Positions 25,720 through 34,249 of a stretch of DNA of 64,000 bases are shown one piece after another. The translations under genes and the position numbers were made by a program. The notes below the pieces were generated by a model. The model searched no databases, was not told the DNA's origin, and saw only the letters and a list, made by a program, of their open reading frames with translations. The stretch comes from Flavobacterium sandaracinum (lineage in GTDB: Bacteria; Bacteroidota; Bacteroidia; Flavobacteriales; Flavobacteriaceae): assembly GCF_004349135.1 (NCBI RefSeq), contig NZ_SMFN01000018.1, forward strand, positions 1 through 64,000, in the 5' to 3' direction. Position 1 is the first letter of the stretch. Every line of letters starts with the position of its first letter.

Positions 25720-25953
25720 TTATTTTTTTACTTCTGTAGCAGCATCAGTAGCAACTTCAGCAGCATCAGTAGCAGCAGCAGCAGCAGAATCAACAACTTG
25801 TGCAGCAGAATCAACTACCATAGCAGCAGAATCAACTACCATAGCAGCAGAATCAACAGCAGTTGCAGAATCTTCAGCAGGAGCGTCAGCTTTTTTACAT
25901 GATACAACAGTCAATACAGCAACAGCAGCTAAACTTAAAAATACTTTTTTCAT
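25720..25953 (-). CDS. Small repetitive lipoprotein
   Basis: A 77-residue protein with a lipoprotein signal (MKKVFLSLAAVAVLTVVSC, lipobox VVSC, Cys19). The mature part is a low-complexity Ala/Asp/Ser/Val chain with four consecutive units of the type VDSAAMV (about 33-60), followed by AAATDAAEVATDAATEVKK. At the DNA level the units are near-exact 21-nt repeats (AATCAACTACCATAGCAGCAG on the plus strand). Heptad spacing with Val and Ala suggests a helical, possibly coiled-coil rod such as found in small cell-wall-associated lipoproteins. A very AT-rich leader and a good -7 box precede it. The plus strand carries an open mirror frame (25709-25963), an artefact of the repeats. Confidence 0.8.
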   Translation of the reverse strand: MKKVFLSLAAVAVLTVVSCKKADAPAEDSATAVDSAAMVVDSAAMVVDSAAQVVDSAAAAATDAAEVATDAATEVKK

Positions 25954-25990
25954 CTTAATTTAATATAAAAGGTTAATTATTAATTCGTGG

Positions 25991-25998
25991 CAAAGATA
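25991..25998 (-). promoter_or_regulatory. -7 box of the repetitive lipoprotein gene
   Basis: On the minus strand TATCTTTG lies 37 nt before the ATG (25953), a consensus -7 element; no TTG is present at the usual distance upstream, where the sequence is nearly pure A/T. Confidence 0.5.
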
Positions 25999-26149
25999 TA
26001 AATTTTTTAATATGTAAAATATTTTTTTATTTTTTTTTTAAAAAATAATATTTTTTGTCAACATACAAACAGATACCAATTATTATGCCAGTTAGTATAA
26101 ATGGGTCACTACTGTTTGATAGCGTTCGCGAGGCCTTATTTTTTGGCTA

Positions 26150-28321
26150 TTATTTTTGTAAGTTTTTCTTTTTCAAGGGTTTAATTTTCTTTGGGTGGAC
26201 TAGTTTTAATTCACTGATTAAGTTTTTTGCACCTGCATATTTGTCCATAATGAACAGTACGTAACGGATATCGACCATGATATTTCTGCAAATACTTGGA
26301 TCGTAATAAATATCACTCATTGTTCCTTCCCAAACTCTGTCAAAATTGAGTCCTATTAAGTTTCCATTAGCGTCAATTGCCGGACTTCCTGAATTACCTC
26401 CTGTGGTGTGATTTGTACCAATAAAACATACAGGCATTTTTCCATTTTCGCCGTAAGGACCGTAATCCTTTGTTTTGTATAAATCAATCAATTTGGCAGG
26501 AACATCAAATTCATAGTCTCCTGGAATATATTTTTCCATTACGCCGTCTAAATACGTTACTGGAGTATATACTGTAGCGTCTTTAGGCTCGTATCCTTTT
26601 ACTTTTCCGTAGGTTACACGTAAGGTGCTGTTAGCATCAGGAAAAATACGGCTTTCCGTATTCAATTCTAATTGCGCTTTCATGTACGTGCGTTGCAATG
26701 CCGTAATCGTTAAGTTCAGTTCGTCGTATTTTGGCGCAACTTCTTTAGAATATTTGTCGGCTAATTCTTTTACAAGCAAGAAACCTGGATCATTATTTAA
26801 ATTTGCCATAACAGTACGGGCATCACCTGATAACAATTGTTTCAAACCGGCGTAATTTTTCAGTTGAGATTTGGTATACACTTCCGAAGCTAGATTTTTA
26901 GCGTTCACATTGACCAACCCTTTTGGTAAAAATTGCTTTGGGGATTTGGTAGCATACAATTCAATTAATTGTTCAAAAACTTTTTCATCAACAGTTGCAT
27001 TGAAATTTTTGTAAAAATCAGCCAGTCCAGTAATCAAATTGTTTTTTCTGTCATTGAAAGCTTGCTCTCCTCTGGCATTGTAAACTTGCTCCAGTTGGTA
27101 TAATCTATATCCAGTACTCAACAATTCAGTATTGCGCAGTACTACTTCTGTAAAATAGTCTCTTGCTACAGCATAAGGCGCAATTTCCGTATAGTTTTTG
27201 TCAAAGTCAGACAACAGTGTTCCGTATTCTTTTTCTTTGCCTGCTTTTGCTATTTTTTGCTGAAAGGCTTTTTCAGACTCTTTTTTTACAGCAACTGCAT
27301 TTGATTTTTGTAAGCCTTGCGTTTCGCCGATCCATTTTTTCCAATAATTGGCAATACTCGCATATTTTGAAGCGTATTGAATCTTAATAGCGTTGTCTTT
27401 TCGCATAAAACCATCGGCAACTTTTAAGGCTTTATCTCTGATTTCGATTTTGGCAGGATTCAGTTCGTTTACAATTTGCTCAATGGCAACCGAAGGTAAA
27501 TATTCGTTTGTTTTTCCTGGGTAACCAAAAACCAATGTGAAATCATCTTCGGCTACGCCATCCAATGATATAGGTAAAAAGTGTTTTGGAGTGTAAGGAA
27601 CATTCGCTTTTGAATAGGCAGCAGGGTGATTGTTTTTGTCAGCATAAATTCTAAACAATGAAAAATCTCCAGTATGACGTGGCCAAACCCAGTTGTCAGT
27701 ATCGGAACCAAATTTCCCGATAGATGTAGGTGGAGCACCAACTAGACGAACATCCGTAAAGGTTTCTGTTACAAAAAGCATGTATTGATTGCCTTCGAAA
27801 AAGGTACGGATTTTATTTTCCTGCCAATTTTCCTTTGGTAACGAATTACTTAATGCCGAAATGTTTTCCTGAATTTTCTTTTGTTTTGCAGCTTCACTGC
27901 TAAGTGCAGCAGTTCCTTCCAGAACGGAAACGGTTACATCTTCTATTTTGACAATGAAAGTTACTGTCAAACCTTCGTTAGGCAATTCATCTTCCATTTT
28001 GTAGGCCCAGAATCCATCTGTTAAGTAATCTTTTTCGACAGTAGAGTGGGATTGGATTTGTGAATATCCACAGTGGTGATTGGTTAAAATCAATCCCTTT
28101 GGAGAAATAACTTCTGATGTACAACCTCCGTTAAAATGTGGAACCGCATCTTTCATGCTTGACTGATTCACGTCATAAATGTCTTGTACAGACATTTTCA
28201 TGCCCAGATTTTTCATTTCGGTCTCGTTCATTCCTTTCAGTAGCGAAGGAATCCACATACCGCCTTGTTGGGCTTGTGTCTGCAAGACGAATAATAATAG
28301 GAATAGTTTTAAAAATTTCAT
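26150..28321 (-). CDS. S46 family dipeptidyl peptidase, DPP11-like
   Basis: An exported serine exopeptidase that removes dipeptides from peptide N-termini in the periplasm. The frame is open from a TTG at 28342, but the ATG at 28321 starts a proper signal peptide (MKFLKLFLLLFVLQTQAQ), giving 723 residues. The chymotrypsin-type triad is visible: His in LTNHHCGYSQ (about 84), Asp in WPRHTGDFSLFR (about 220) and Ser in GGNSGSP (644 from this start, 651 from the TTG). In the S1 pocket segment LNFDRVWEGT the residue after FD is Arg (662 from this ATG), as in DPP11, which prefers Asp/Glu; DPP7 has Gly. Specificity is therefore inferred as acidic. Confidence 0.92.
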   Translation of the reverse strand: MKFLKLFLLLFVLQTQAQQGGMWIPSLLKGMNETEMKNLGMKMSVQDIYDVNQSSMKDAVPHFNGGCTSEVISPKGLILTNHHCGYSQIQSHSTVEKDYLTDGFWAYKMEDELPNEGLTVTFIVKIEDVTVSVLEGTAALSSEAAKQKKIQENISALSNSLPKENWQENKIRTFFEGNQYMLFVTETFTDVRLVGAPPTSIGKFGSDTDNWVWPRHTGDFSLFRIYADKNNHPAAYSKANVPYTPKHFLPISLDGVAEDDFTLVFGYPGKTNEYLPSVAIEQIVNELNPAKIEIRDKALKVADGFMRKDNAIKIQYASKYASIANYWKKWIGETQGLQKSNAVAVKKESEKAFQQKIAKAGKEKEYGTLLSDFDKNYTEIAPYAVARDYFTEVVLRNTELLSTGYRLYQLEQVYNARGEQAFNDRKNNLITGLADFYKNFNATVDEKVFEQLIELYATKSPKQFLPKGLVNVNAKNLASEVYTKSQLKNYAGLKQLLSGDARTVMANLNNDPGFLLVKELADKYSKEVAPKYDELNLTITALQRTYMKAQLELNTESRIFPDANSTLRVTYGKVKGYEPKDATVYTPVTYLDGVMEKYIPGDYEFDVPAKLIDLYKTKDYGPYGENGKMPVCFIGTNHTTGGNSGSPAIDANGNLIGLNFDRVWEGTMSDIYYDPSICRNIMVDIRYVLFIMDKYAGAKNLISELKLVHPKKIKPLKKKNLQK

Positions 28322-28344
28322 GTTTATATATTTAGTTTGCAATT

Positions 28345-28791
28345 TTATCTGGTTTTGTATGCCATTAATTTTCGATTATGTAATTCAAAACCGCTGGCAA
28401 TATACAATTTTTGTGCGTTTTGATTGTGATTTTCTATCTCTAGATATATTAATTGTAGTGCTAATTTTTTACTTTCCTCTACTACAAATTGTATGGCTTG
28501 ACTTCCAATTCCTTTGCCTCGAGCATTTTCGTTCAAATACAATTCATCTAAAAAAGCAATTCTTCCTTGGTATTCGAAACTGAATATAAAAGTTAAAATA
28601 ACATATCCTACAATTTCATTGTCAGAAAAAATGAGCCAAGCTTTTCCCAGATTTTCATTGGAAATAAATTCTTGAAATAAAGCTTTAGAAACTTCAATGT
28701 CCATTGGATAATTATCAATGGCATAGAATTCCTGCATCATGGAGACGACGGTTTCTATATCAGAAAGTGTTAGGGTTTTAAATGTAATCAT
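28345..28791 (-). CDS. GNAT family N-acetyltransferase
   Basis: A 148-residue acetyl-CoA-dependent transferase. The acetyl-CoA binding motif A is LYLNENARGKGIGSQAIQFVVE (about 87-108; the R/Q-x-x-G-x-G/A pattern is RGKGIG), preceded by the beta strands AWLIFSDNEIVGYVILTF and followed by YLEIENHNQNAQKLYIASGF, the motif B region. The substrate cannot be told. Its start overlaps the end of waaA by 14 nt, so the two are translated from the same mRNA. Confidence 0.88.
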   Translation of the reverse strand: MITFKTLTLSDIETVVSMMQEFYAIDNYPMDIEVSKALFQEFISNENLGKAWLIFSDNEIVGYVILTFIFSFEYQGRIAFLDELYLNENARGKGIGSQAIQFVVEESKKLALQLIYLEIENHNQNAQKLYIASGFELHNRKLMAYKTR

Positions 28792-30022
28792 TCAAAATAT
28801 TTTTTAAAATGATGGCAGTGGCGCCTTCATTCATTTGTACAAAAGTGCTGGATATATGACCTTTCTCCCTTCGGATGTCGTCATTGCGTATTAGGTTTTC
28901 AAGCGCTTCATTTAATTCTTTTTGATTGGCAACCGAAACACAGGCTTCTATATTTACCAGCGCGATTGCTTCTGCAAAATGCGAATAGTTGGGTCCAATA
29001 AGAATTGGAACGCCAAAAGTTGCCGGTTCCAATACATTGTGAACTCCCGGATTTCCAAAACCGCCCCCCACATATGCAATATCCGCATAACTGTAGATTT
29101 TGGTCAAAATGCCGATCGTATCAATGATAAAAACATCGAAATCAGCCAATTGCTTTCCTTCTTTTTCAGAGAACAGAACAGTTTTTTTAGTGATGCTGTT
29201 TTTCAATTGTTGAATTTGTTGTTCTTTAATATTATGTGGCGCAAGTATAAATTTGACATGGAAAGTATTTGAATTAATAAAATTCACTAATAAATCTTCA
29301 TCTTTTGGCCACGAACTTCCTACGACAATTGTTATTGTATTGTCTTTAAAATCAGAAATAAAATCCAGTGAATTGTCTTTTTCTAAAATTGTGGCTACTC
29401 GGTCAAATCGGGTATCTCCGGAAACGGCAACATTGGTTTTTCCTAACTGCTGAAGTAGTTTTTTGGAAGTTTCATTTTGCACAAAAAAGTAGGTAAATGT
29501 ATTTAGTGCCTCTCTGTAAAAGCCACCGTACCATTTGAAAAACAGTTGATTTTTTCTAAGAATTCCTGAAATCAGGTAGGTTTTAGTATTTGATTTTTTG
29601 AGCTCGGCTAAATAATTGGGCCAGTATTCGTATTTAATAAAAAACACCAAATCCGGATGAACGAGTTTCAGAAATTGTTGTGCATTTTTCTTGGTGTCCA
29701 AGGGCAAATACACGGTAACATCAGCAACAGTATTGTTTTTACGAACTTCATAGCCTGAAGGAGAGAAAAAAGTAACTACTATTTTATGTGAAGGAAATTG
29801 CACTTTTATTTTTTCAATCACAGGTAAACCTTGCTCGTATTCTCCCAAAGAAGCGGCATGAAACCAGATTGTTTTGTCATTAGGTTTTATTTTTTGTTCC
29901 AAAACTGGAAAAACTACTTTCCGTCCATCTACAAAAAGTTTCATTTTTGGACTGAAAAGCGCCATGATTTTTAGTAGAAAACCAGCAAAATGAACGATTA
30001 AGTTATATAATGAAAGCATCAT
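28778..30022 (-). CDS. waaA: 3-deoxy-D-manno-octulosonic acid transferase
   Basis: It transfers Kdo from CMP-Kdo to lipid A precursor at the inner membrane (glycosyltransferase family 30). The 414 residues have the hydrophobic N-terminus (LYNLIVHFAGFLLKIMALF), the GT30 segment IWFHAASLGEYEQGLPVIE (about 52-70, with the catalytic Glu in SLGEYEQ), the LVFFIKYEYWPN stretch and the C-terminal GT-B motif YVGGGFGNPGVHNVLEPA (about 318-335). Two adjacent ATG codons are possible starts. The following GNAT gene overlaps by 14 nt. Confidence 0.93.
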   Translation of the reverse strand: MMLSLYNLIVHFAGFLLKIMALFSPKMKLFVDGRKVVFPVLEQKIKPNDKTIWFHAASLGEYEQGLPVIEKIKVQFPSHKIVVTFFSPSGYEVRKNNTVADVTVYLPLDTKKNAQQFLKLVHPDLVFFIKYEYWPNYLAELKKSNTKTYLISGILRKNQLFFKWYGGFYREALNTFTYFFVQNETSKKLLQQLGKTNVAVSGDTRFDRVATILEKDNSLDFISDFKDNTITIVVGSSWPKDEDLLVNFINSNTFHVKFILAPHNIKEQQIQQLKNSITKKTVLFSEKEGKQLADFDVFIIDTIGILTKIYSYADIAYVGGGFGNPGVHNVLEPATFGVPILIGPNYSHFAEAIALVNIEACVSVANQKELNEALENLIRNDDIRREKGHISSTFVQMNEGATAIILKNILNDYI

Positions 30023-30145
30023 TTAAATTTTTGGGCTAAAATACGTTTTCTTTATTTTAATTTCTTCTGCAGCAATATTTAAATTTTGGATACGAGAACT
30101 CTTTTTATTTCATTGGAATATTATCTTTTTTTACTGTTGGTTGCA

Positions 30146-30175
30146 TTGGTTTCAACTCATAAATAACTATTTTTG
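30146..30175 (+). promoter_or_regulatory. Promoter of the aminotransferase-galE unit
   Basis: TTG at 30146-30148, exactly 19 nt, then TATTTTTG at 30168-30175: full match to the consensus. It leaves a leader of about 64 nt before the ATG at 30246. Confidence 0.7.
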
Positions 30176-30245
30176 TTCTTCGTTTTAAGAAAGTATTTAC
30201 TGTATTTAAAATCGGTAATCTTTCTAACATTAAACATAAATTACA

Positions 30246-31376
30246 ATGAAAAAAATCCAAATGGTTGACTTAAAAAGTCAATATGAAAAAATAAAAGACG
30301 TCGTGAACATTTCTATTCAGGAAGTTTTAGACACTAATACTTATATTAATGGACCTCAGGTTCATGAATTTCAAAAATCATTAGAAGCATATTTAGATGT
30401 AAAACACGTAATTCCTTGTGCAAATGGAACCGATGCGTTGCAAATTGCGATGATGGGATTGGATTTAAAGCCCGGTGATGAGGTTATAACGGCTGATTTT
30501 ACTTTTGCTGCGACAGTGGAAGTAATTGCTTTATTGCAACTGACACCCGTTTTAGTCGATGTGGATTTGTACAATATGAATATTTCTATTGAAGGAATCA
30601 AAAAAGCAATTACACCAAAAACAAAAGCGATTGTTCCGGTACATTTGTTTGGTCGTGCCGCCAATATGGAAGCAATTATGGCTATCGCCAAAGAATTTAA
30701 CTTATACGTTATCGAAGATAATGCGCAAGCGATTGGTGCCAACTGTAAATTTTCGGATGGGACTAAAAAGAAAGCGGGAACCATTGGACACGTAGGAGCG
30801 ACCTCATTTTTTCCTTCCAAAAATCTAGGATGCTACGGCGATGGTGGAGCGATTTTTACGAATGATGATGCTTTGGCGCACAAACTTCGCGGCATTGTAA
30901 ATCACGGAATGTATGAGCGATACCACCATGATGTTGTAGGTGTAAATTCTCGTTTAGACAGTATTCAGGCCGCAGTTTTGAACGCTAAATTGCCTTTGTT
31001 AGATCAATATGGAAGAGCTAGACAAGATGCAGCTAGGAAATATTCGGCTGCTTTTGAAGGACATAAAAATATTGTTGCGCCAAGTATTTGTGATATTTGT
31101 GACTGCCACGTTTTTCATCAATATACGTTGCGAATTATAGATGCTAATAGGAATGGTTTGATGCAGCATTTACTAGACAAAGGAATTCCTTGCGCTATTT
31201 ATTACCCAATTCCGTTGCATTCGCAAAAAGCGTATTTGGATTCCCGTTATAAAGAAGAAGATTTTCCGGTAACTAATCAATTAGTGACGGAAGTACTTTC
31301 ATTGCCAATGCACACTGAATTAGATGACGAGCAAATTAAGTTTATTACGGATTCCGTTTTAGAATATTTAGGATAA
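30246..31376 (+). CDS. DegT/DnrJ/EryC1 family sugar aminotransferase
   Basis: A PLP-dependent enzyme of 376 residues that aminates a keto-sugar nucleotide. The PLP Lys is Lys192 in FFPSKNLGCYGDGG (188-201). Other landmarks are the cofactor-binding segment CANGTDAL (58-65), VIEDNAQAIG (155-164) and the NSRLDSIQAAVL stretch (about 235) of the family. The exact sugar cannot be told, though relatives form amino sugars for lipopolysaccharide or other surface glycans. galE follows 81 nt downstream on the same strand, and the two probably form an operon. Confidence 0.9.
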   Translation: MKKIQMVDLKSQYEKIKDVVNISIQEVLDTNTYINGPQVHEFQKSLEAYLDVKHVIPCANGTDALQIAMMGLDLKPGDEVITADFTFAATVEVIALLQLTPVLVDVDLYNMNISIEGIKKAITPKTKAIVPVHLFGRAANMEAIMAIAKEFNLYVIEDNAQAIGANCKFSDGTKKKAGTIGHVGATSFFPSKNLGCYGDGGAIFTNDDALAHKLRGIVNHGMYERYHHDVVGVNSRLDSIQAAVLNAKLPLLDQYGRARQDAARKYSAAFEGHKNIVAPSICDICDCHVFHQYTLRIIDANRNGLMQHLLDKGIPCAIYYPIPLHSQKAYLDSRYKEEDFPVTNQLVTEVLSLPMHTELDDEQIKFITDSVLEYLG

Positions 31377-31387
31377 TTTTAGTAGAG

Positions 31388-31438
31388 ACGCGATGTATCG
31401 CATCTTTTTTATAAATGAAAGAACGCTATACATCGCGT
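31388..31438. repeat. Perfect inverted repeat between the aminotransferase and galE
   Basis: ACGCGATGTAT (31388-31398) and ATACATCGCGT (31428-31438) are exact complements 29 nt apart. An inner GATG/CATC hairpin followed by TTTTTT could attenuate transcription between the genes. Similar GAGACGCGATGTATCGC words are common as dispersed palindromes in flavobacteria. Confidence 0.55.
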
Positions 31439-31457
31439 TTGTATAAAAATAGAAATC

Positions 31458-32471
31458 ATGAAAATACTAGTTACAGGAGGTTTGGGTTTTATAGGATCTC
31501 ATACCGTAGTTGAATTGCAAAACGAAGGATATGAAGTGATAATTGTAGACAATTTATCTAATACTTCCTTGAGTGTTTTGGACGGAATTCAGAATATTAC
31601 GGGAAAAGTTCCGGCTTTCGAAAAATTAGATTTGCGTGAAAAAGAAAAAGTGCAGGAATTTTTCAAAAGACATCATGATATTTCAGGTGTCATTCATTTT
31701 GCAGCTTCGAAAGCAGTGGGAGAAAGTGTTGAAAATCCGTTGTTGTACTATGAAAATAATATCAATGCCTTGGTTTATGTTTTGCAAGAATTGCAGCAAA
31801 AACAAGAAGCAAATTTCATCTTCAGCTCGTCATGTACTGTTTATGGTCAAGCCGAAACCATGCCGATTACTGAAAATGCTTCCATTCAAACTGCAATGTC
31901 TCCGTATGGAAACACGAAACAAATAGGAGAAGAAATCATCACTGATACAGCTAAAGTTACAAATATCAATGCTATTTTATTACGTTATTTTAATCCAATT
32001 GGGGCGCATCCATCCACTGAAATTGGAGAATTACCTATTGGCGTTCCTCAGAATTTAGTGCCGTTTATTACTCAAACCGGTTTTGGATTGCGCAAAGAAT
32101 TAGCTGTTTATGGAGATGATTACCCAACTCCTGATGGAACTGCGGTTCGCGATTACATTCACGTAGTCGATTTGGCGAAAGCCCATGTAATTGCTTTGCA
32201 ACGTTTATTGAACAAAAAAAATACCGCTAAAGTAGAAACCTTTAATCTAGGAACCGGAACCGGAAGCTCTGTTTTAGAAGTGATCCATTCCTTCGAAAAA
32301 GTGAGTGGTAAAAAATTGCCTTATAAAATTGTAGGACGTAGAGAAGGTGATATAACTTCTGCTTACGCCAATACCGATAAAGCGAATGATGTTTTAGGAT
32401 GGAAAGCCCAATCTACGCTGGAAGAAGCGATGGCGAGTGCTTGGAAATGGGAACAGAAAATTCGTTCGTAG
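31458..32471 (+). CDS. galE: UDP-glucose 4-epimerase
   Basis: It interconverts UDP-glucose and UDP-galactose (extended SDR family). The 337 residues show the NAD motif GGLGFIGS (7-14), the FSSSCTVYG segment (122-130) with the catalytic Ser, and Tyr150/Lys154 in YGNTK. The C-terminal part RREGDITSAYANTDKA and LGWKAQ is typical of GalE. It follows the DegT-type aminotransferase and ends at a strong terminator. Related epimerases for GlcNAc or uronates look similar, so the exact substrate is slightly open. Confidence 0.92.
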   Translation: MKILVTGGLGFIGSHTVVELQNEGYEVIIVDNLSNTSLSVLDGIQNITGKVPAFEKLDLREKEKVQEFFKRHHDISGVIHFAASKAVGESVENPLLYYENNINALVYVLQELQQKQEANFIFSSSCTVYGQAETMPITENASIQTAMSPYGNTKQIGEEIITDTAKVTNINAILLRYFNPIGAHPSTEIGELPIGVPQNLVPFITQTGFGLRKELAVYGDDYPTPDGTAVRDYIHVVDLAKAHVIALQRLLNKKNTAKVETFNLGTGTGSSVLEVIHSFEKVSGKKLPYKIVGRREGDITSAYANTDKANDVLGWKAQSTLEEAMASAWKWEQKIRS

Positions 32472-32507
32472 ACATAAACTATAGAGTCTCTCTAGAAAAA
32501 CATATTT

Positions 32508-32546
32508 AAAATCCTAAATTATCACAACGATAATTTGGGATTTTTT
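32508..32546 (+). terminator. galE terminator
   Basis: AAATCCTAAATTATC (32509-32523) pairs with GATAATTTGGGATTT (32529-32543), with one G-T pair, followed by T. Confidence 0.8.
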
Positions 32547-32591
32547 CGTTTAAGTTATTTGTTGTAAATTCGTTACACAAAGAAATGAATA

Positions 32592-32786
32592 ATGGATACT
32601 GAAAAAAAGAAATCTGAAAATACGAAAGCCGAAGAGCCTTCAACAGATTATGAAACTTCAAAAATGAAGTTCAAAGGGATTGATAGAGCTACTTTTGATT
32701 TTGACGAAGAAGTGAAAAAAGGGTACACTCCTGAAGACGCTAAAGCGGAATCTATTAGAAGAATTAGAGGATGGTGGGGAAAATAA
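32592..32786 (+). CDS. Small acidic protein, probable antitoxin of a ParE/RelE pair
   Basis: A 64-residue, highly charged protein (KKKSENTKAEEPSTDYE at the N-terminus, then FKGIDRATFDFDEEVKKGYTPEDAKAESIRRIRGWWGK). No family is recognised with confidence. Its last 16 nt overlap the start of a ParE/RelE-like gene, its size and charge fit an antitoxin, and the pair stands between two terminators, so a toxin-antitoxin role is inferred from context. The N-terminal part is probably unstructured. Confidence 0.65.
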   Translation: MDTEKKKSENTKAEEPSTDYETSKMKFKGIDRATFDFDEEVKKGYTPEDAKAESIRRIRGWWGK

Positions 32787-33097
32787 AAGTTGTTTTCACG
32801 CCGCACGTGATTGATTTTTTGGATGACCTAGTTCGTCTTTTGTATAAAAAGGAATATTTTGGGTTTATAGAAACGGCAGAAGAATATGTTTCTAAAATTT
32901 ATGATTCTGTTCCTGAAAACTTACGATTAAGTACTCACAAACCAACGCCACAAAAGCTCCGCTATTTAGGATCACATTACATTTTCTACAAAGCGAATAG
33001 TCGAACCACTTGGTACCTATTCTTTGAAAGACAGGAGTTCGTATTCTTGATTACTGGAATTATAAACAATCATTGCGAAGAGGCTAAAGAATTCTGA
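32771..33097 (+). CDS. ParE/RelE superfamily toxin-like protein
   Basis: A 108-residue protein with the ParE/RelE layout: a first strand VVFTPHVIDFLDDLVRLLY leading into a helix (about 5-23), a helical hairpin with ETAEEYVSKIYDSV, and C-terminal strands HKPTPQKLRYLGSHYIFYKANSRTTWYLFFERQEFVFLITGIINNH, where the family's R-x-[FY] and terminal F-x-x-G-I-x-N pattern appears. RelE members cut mRNA in the ribosome and ParE members block gyrase; which applies here cannot be told. It starts at an ATG within the preceding gene's last codons, the reverse of nothing: antitoxin first, toxin second. Confidence 0.75.
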   Translation: MVGKIKVVFTPHVIDFLDDLVRLLYKKEYFGFIETAEEYVSKIYDSVPENLRLSTHKPTPQKLRYLGSHYIFYKANSRTTWYLFFERQEFVFLITGIINNHCEEAKEF

Positions 33098-33110
33098 TTT
33101 TTAAATTAAA

Positions 33111-33140
33111 AATCCTCATAAAAATTCATTTATGAGGATT
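33111..33140 (-). terminator. fabD terminator (bidirectional)
   Basis: A perfect 12-bp stem AATCCTCATAAA (33111-33122) / TTTATGAGGATT (33129-33140). On the minus strand T residues follow. It also closes the toxin-antitoxin pair on the plus strand. Confidence 0.75.
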
Positions 33141-33171
33141 GTATTTGTTCTCCCTTCGGAAGTTAGGGGGA

Positions 33172-34047
33172 TTAAGCATTCGCAGTAACCGCTTCTTTAT
33201 CAATTTTTCCAATTAGTCCAGCTAATACTTTTCCTGGACCTACTTCAGTAAATAAAGTAGCACCGTCAGCAATCATTTGTTGTACAGATTGTGTCCATTT
33301 TACTGGGGCTGTCAATTGAATAATTAAGTTCTTTTTGATTTCGTTTGGATCTGAAACTGCACTTGCTGTTACATTTTGGTATACCGGACAAATAGGAGTA
33401 GAGAATGTAGTCGCTTCAATGGCTGCTGCTAGCTCTTCTCTTGCCGGTTCCATCATTGGAGAGTGAAAAGCACCGCCAACAGGTAACAACAACGCCCGTT
33501 TTGCGCCAGCAGCTTTCATTGCTTCACATGCTTTTTCTACTGCTGATGTTTCTCCTGAAATTACTAATTGTCCTGGACAGTTATAATTTGCAGCTACTAC
33601 AATTCCGTCAATCGAAGCGCAAACTTCCTCCACAATAGTGTCAGCCAATCCTAAAACAGCTGCCATTGTAGATGGTTTTATTTCGCAGGCTTTTTGCATG
33701 GCCAAAGCTCTTTGTGAAACTAATTTTAAACCATCTTCAAAAGACAAAGCACCATTAGCTACTAAAGCGGAGAATTCACCTAATGAATGTCCCGCTACCA
33801 TTTCTGGTTTGAAATCCTCTCCTAAAGTTTTTGCTAAAATCACCGAATGTAAGAAAACGGCTGGTTGCGTCACTTTGGTTTCTTTCAATTCCTCGGCTGT
33901 TCCTTCAAACATGATGTCTGTGATGCGGAAACCTAAAATTTCATTGGCTTTCTCGAATAATTCTTTTGCCAGAGCAGAACTTTCATATAATTCTTTACCC
34001 ATTCCTGTAAATTGTGCGCCTTGGCCTGGAAATACGTATGCTTTCAT
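33172..34047 (-). CDS. fabD: Malonyl-CoA:ACP transacylase
   Basis: It loads malonyl groups onto acyl carrier protein for fatty acid synthesis. The 291 residues include FPGQGAQ (6-12), the nucleophile Ser88 in GHSLGE (86-91), the malonate-binding Arg113 in SQRALAMQ and His195 in GGAFHSPMM, which complete the active site. The length is slightly below the usual 300-310. It stands alone with its own promoter-like sequence and terminator. Confidence 0.95.
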   Translation of the reverse strand: MKAYVFPGQGAQFTGMGKELYESSALAKELFEKANEILGFRITDIMFEGTAEELKETKVTQPAVFLHSVILAKTLGEDFKPEMVAGHSLGEFSALVANGALSFEDGLKLVSQRALAMQKACEIKPSTMAAVLGLADTIVEEVCASIDGIVVAANYNCPGQLVISGETSAVEKACEAMKAAGAKRALLLPVGGAFHSPMMEPAREELAAAIEATTFSTPICPVYQNVTASAVSDPNEIKKNLIIQLTAPVKWTQSVQQMIADGATLFTEVGPGKVLAGLIGKIDKEAVTANA

Positions 34048-34105
34048 GTGTCTAATTTAAAGATTGAAAAATGTATTGATTGAAAAACGAGTTTCAATCG
34101 GGATG

Positions 34106-34113
34106 CAAAAATA
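34106..34113 (-). promoter_or_regulatory. -7 box of fabD
   Basis: TATTTTTG on the minus strand, 58 nt before the ATG, matches TAnnTTTG exactly. The -33 region holds no clear TTG. Confidence 0.5.
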
Positions 34114-34196
34114 CTATTTTTTACGGTATTTAAAACTATCGTATTACTACCGAAGGAAACATATCGATTTTAAAACAAACATTTAATTCAACAAAA

Positions 34197-34223
34197 AAAT
34201 CCACCCCAATAAATGGAGTGGAT
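34197..34223 (-). terminator. Terminator of the bestrophin-like gene
   Basis: ATCCACCCC (34199-34207) pairs with GGAGTGGAT (34215-34223) with one mismatch; on the minus strand seven T follow. Confidence 0.7.
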
Positions 34224-34249
34224 TAGTACTAAAATCAAAATTCTGAAAA

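Noticed and set aside
25709..25963. Plus-strand frame mirroring the repetitive lipoprotein gene
   Set aside because: It exists only because the 21-nt repeats are open on both strands; the minus-strand gene has a lipoprotein signal, a -7 box and a terminator.
28179..28583. Plus-strand frame of 134 codons opposite the S46 peptidase and GNAT genes
   Set aside because: It is antisense to two well-supported genes and has no family wording.
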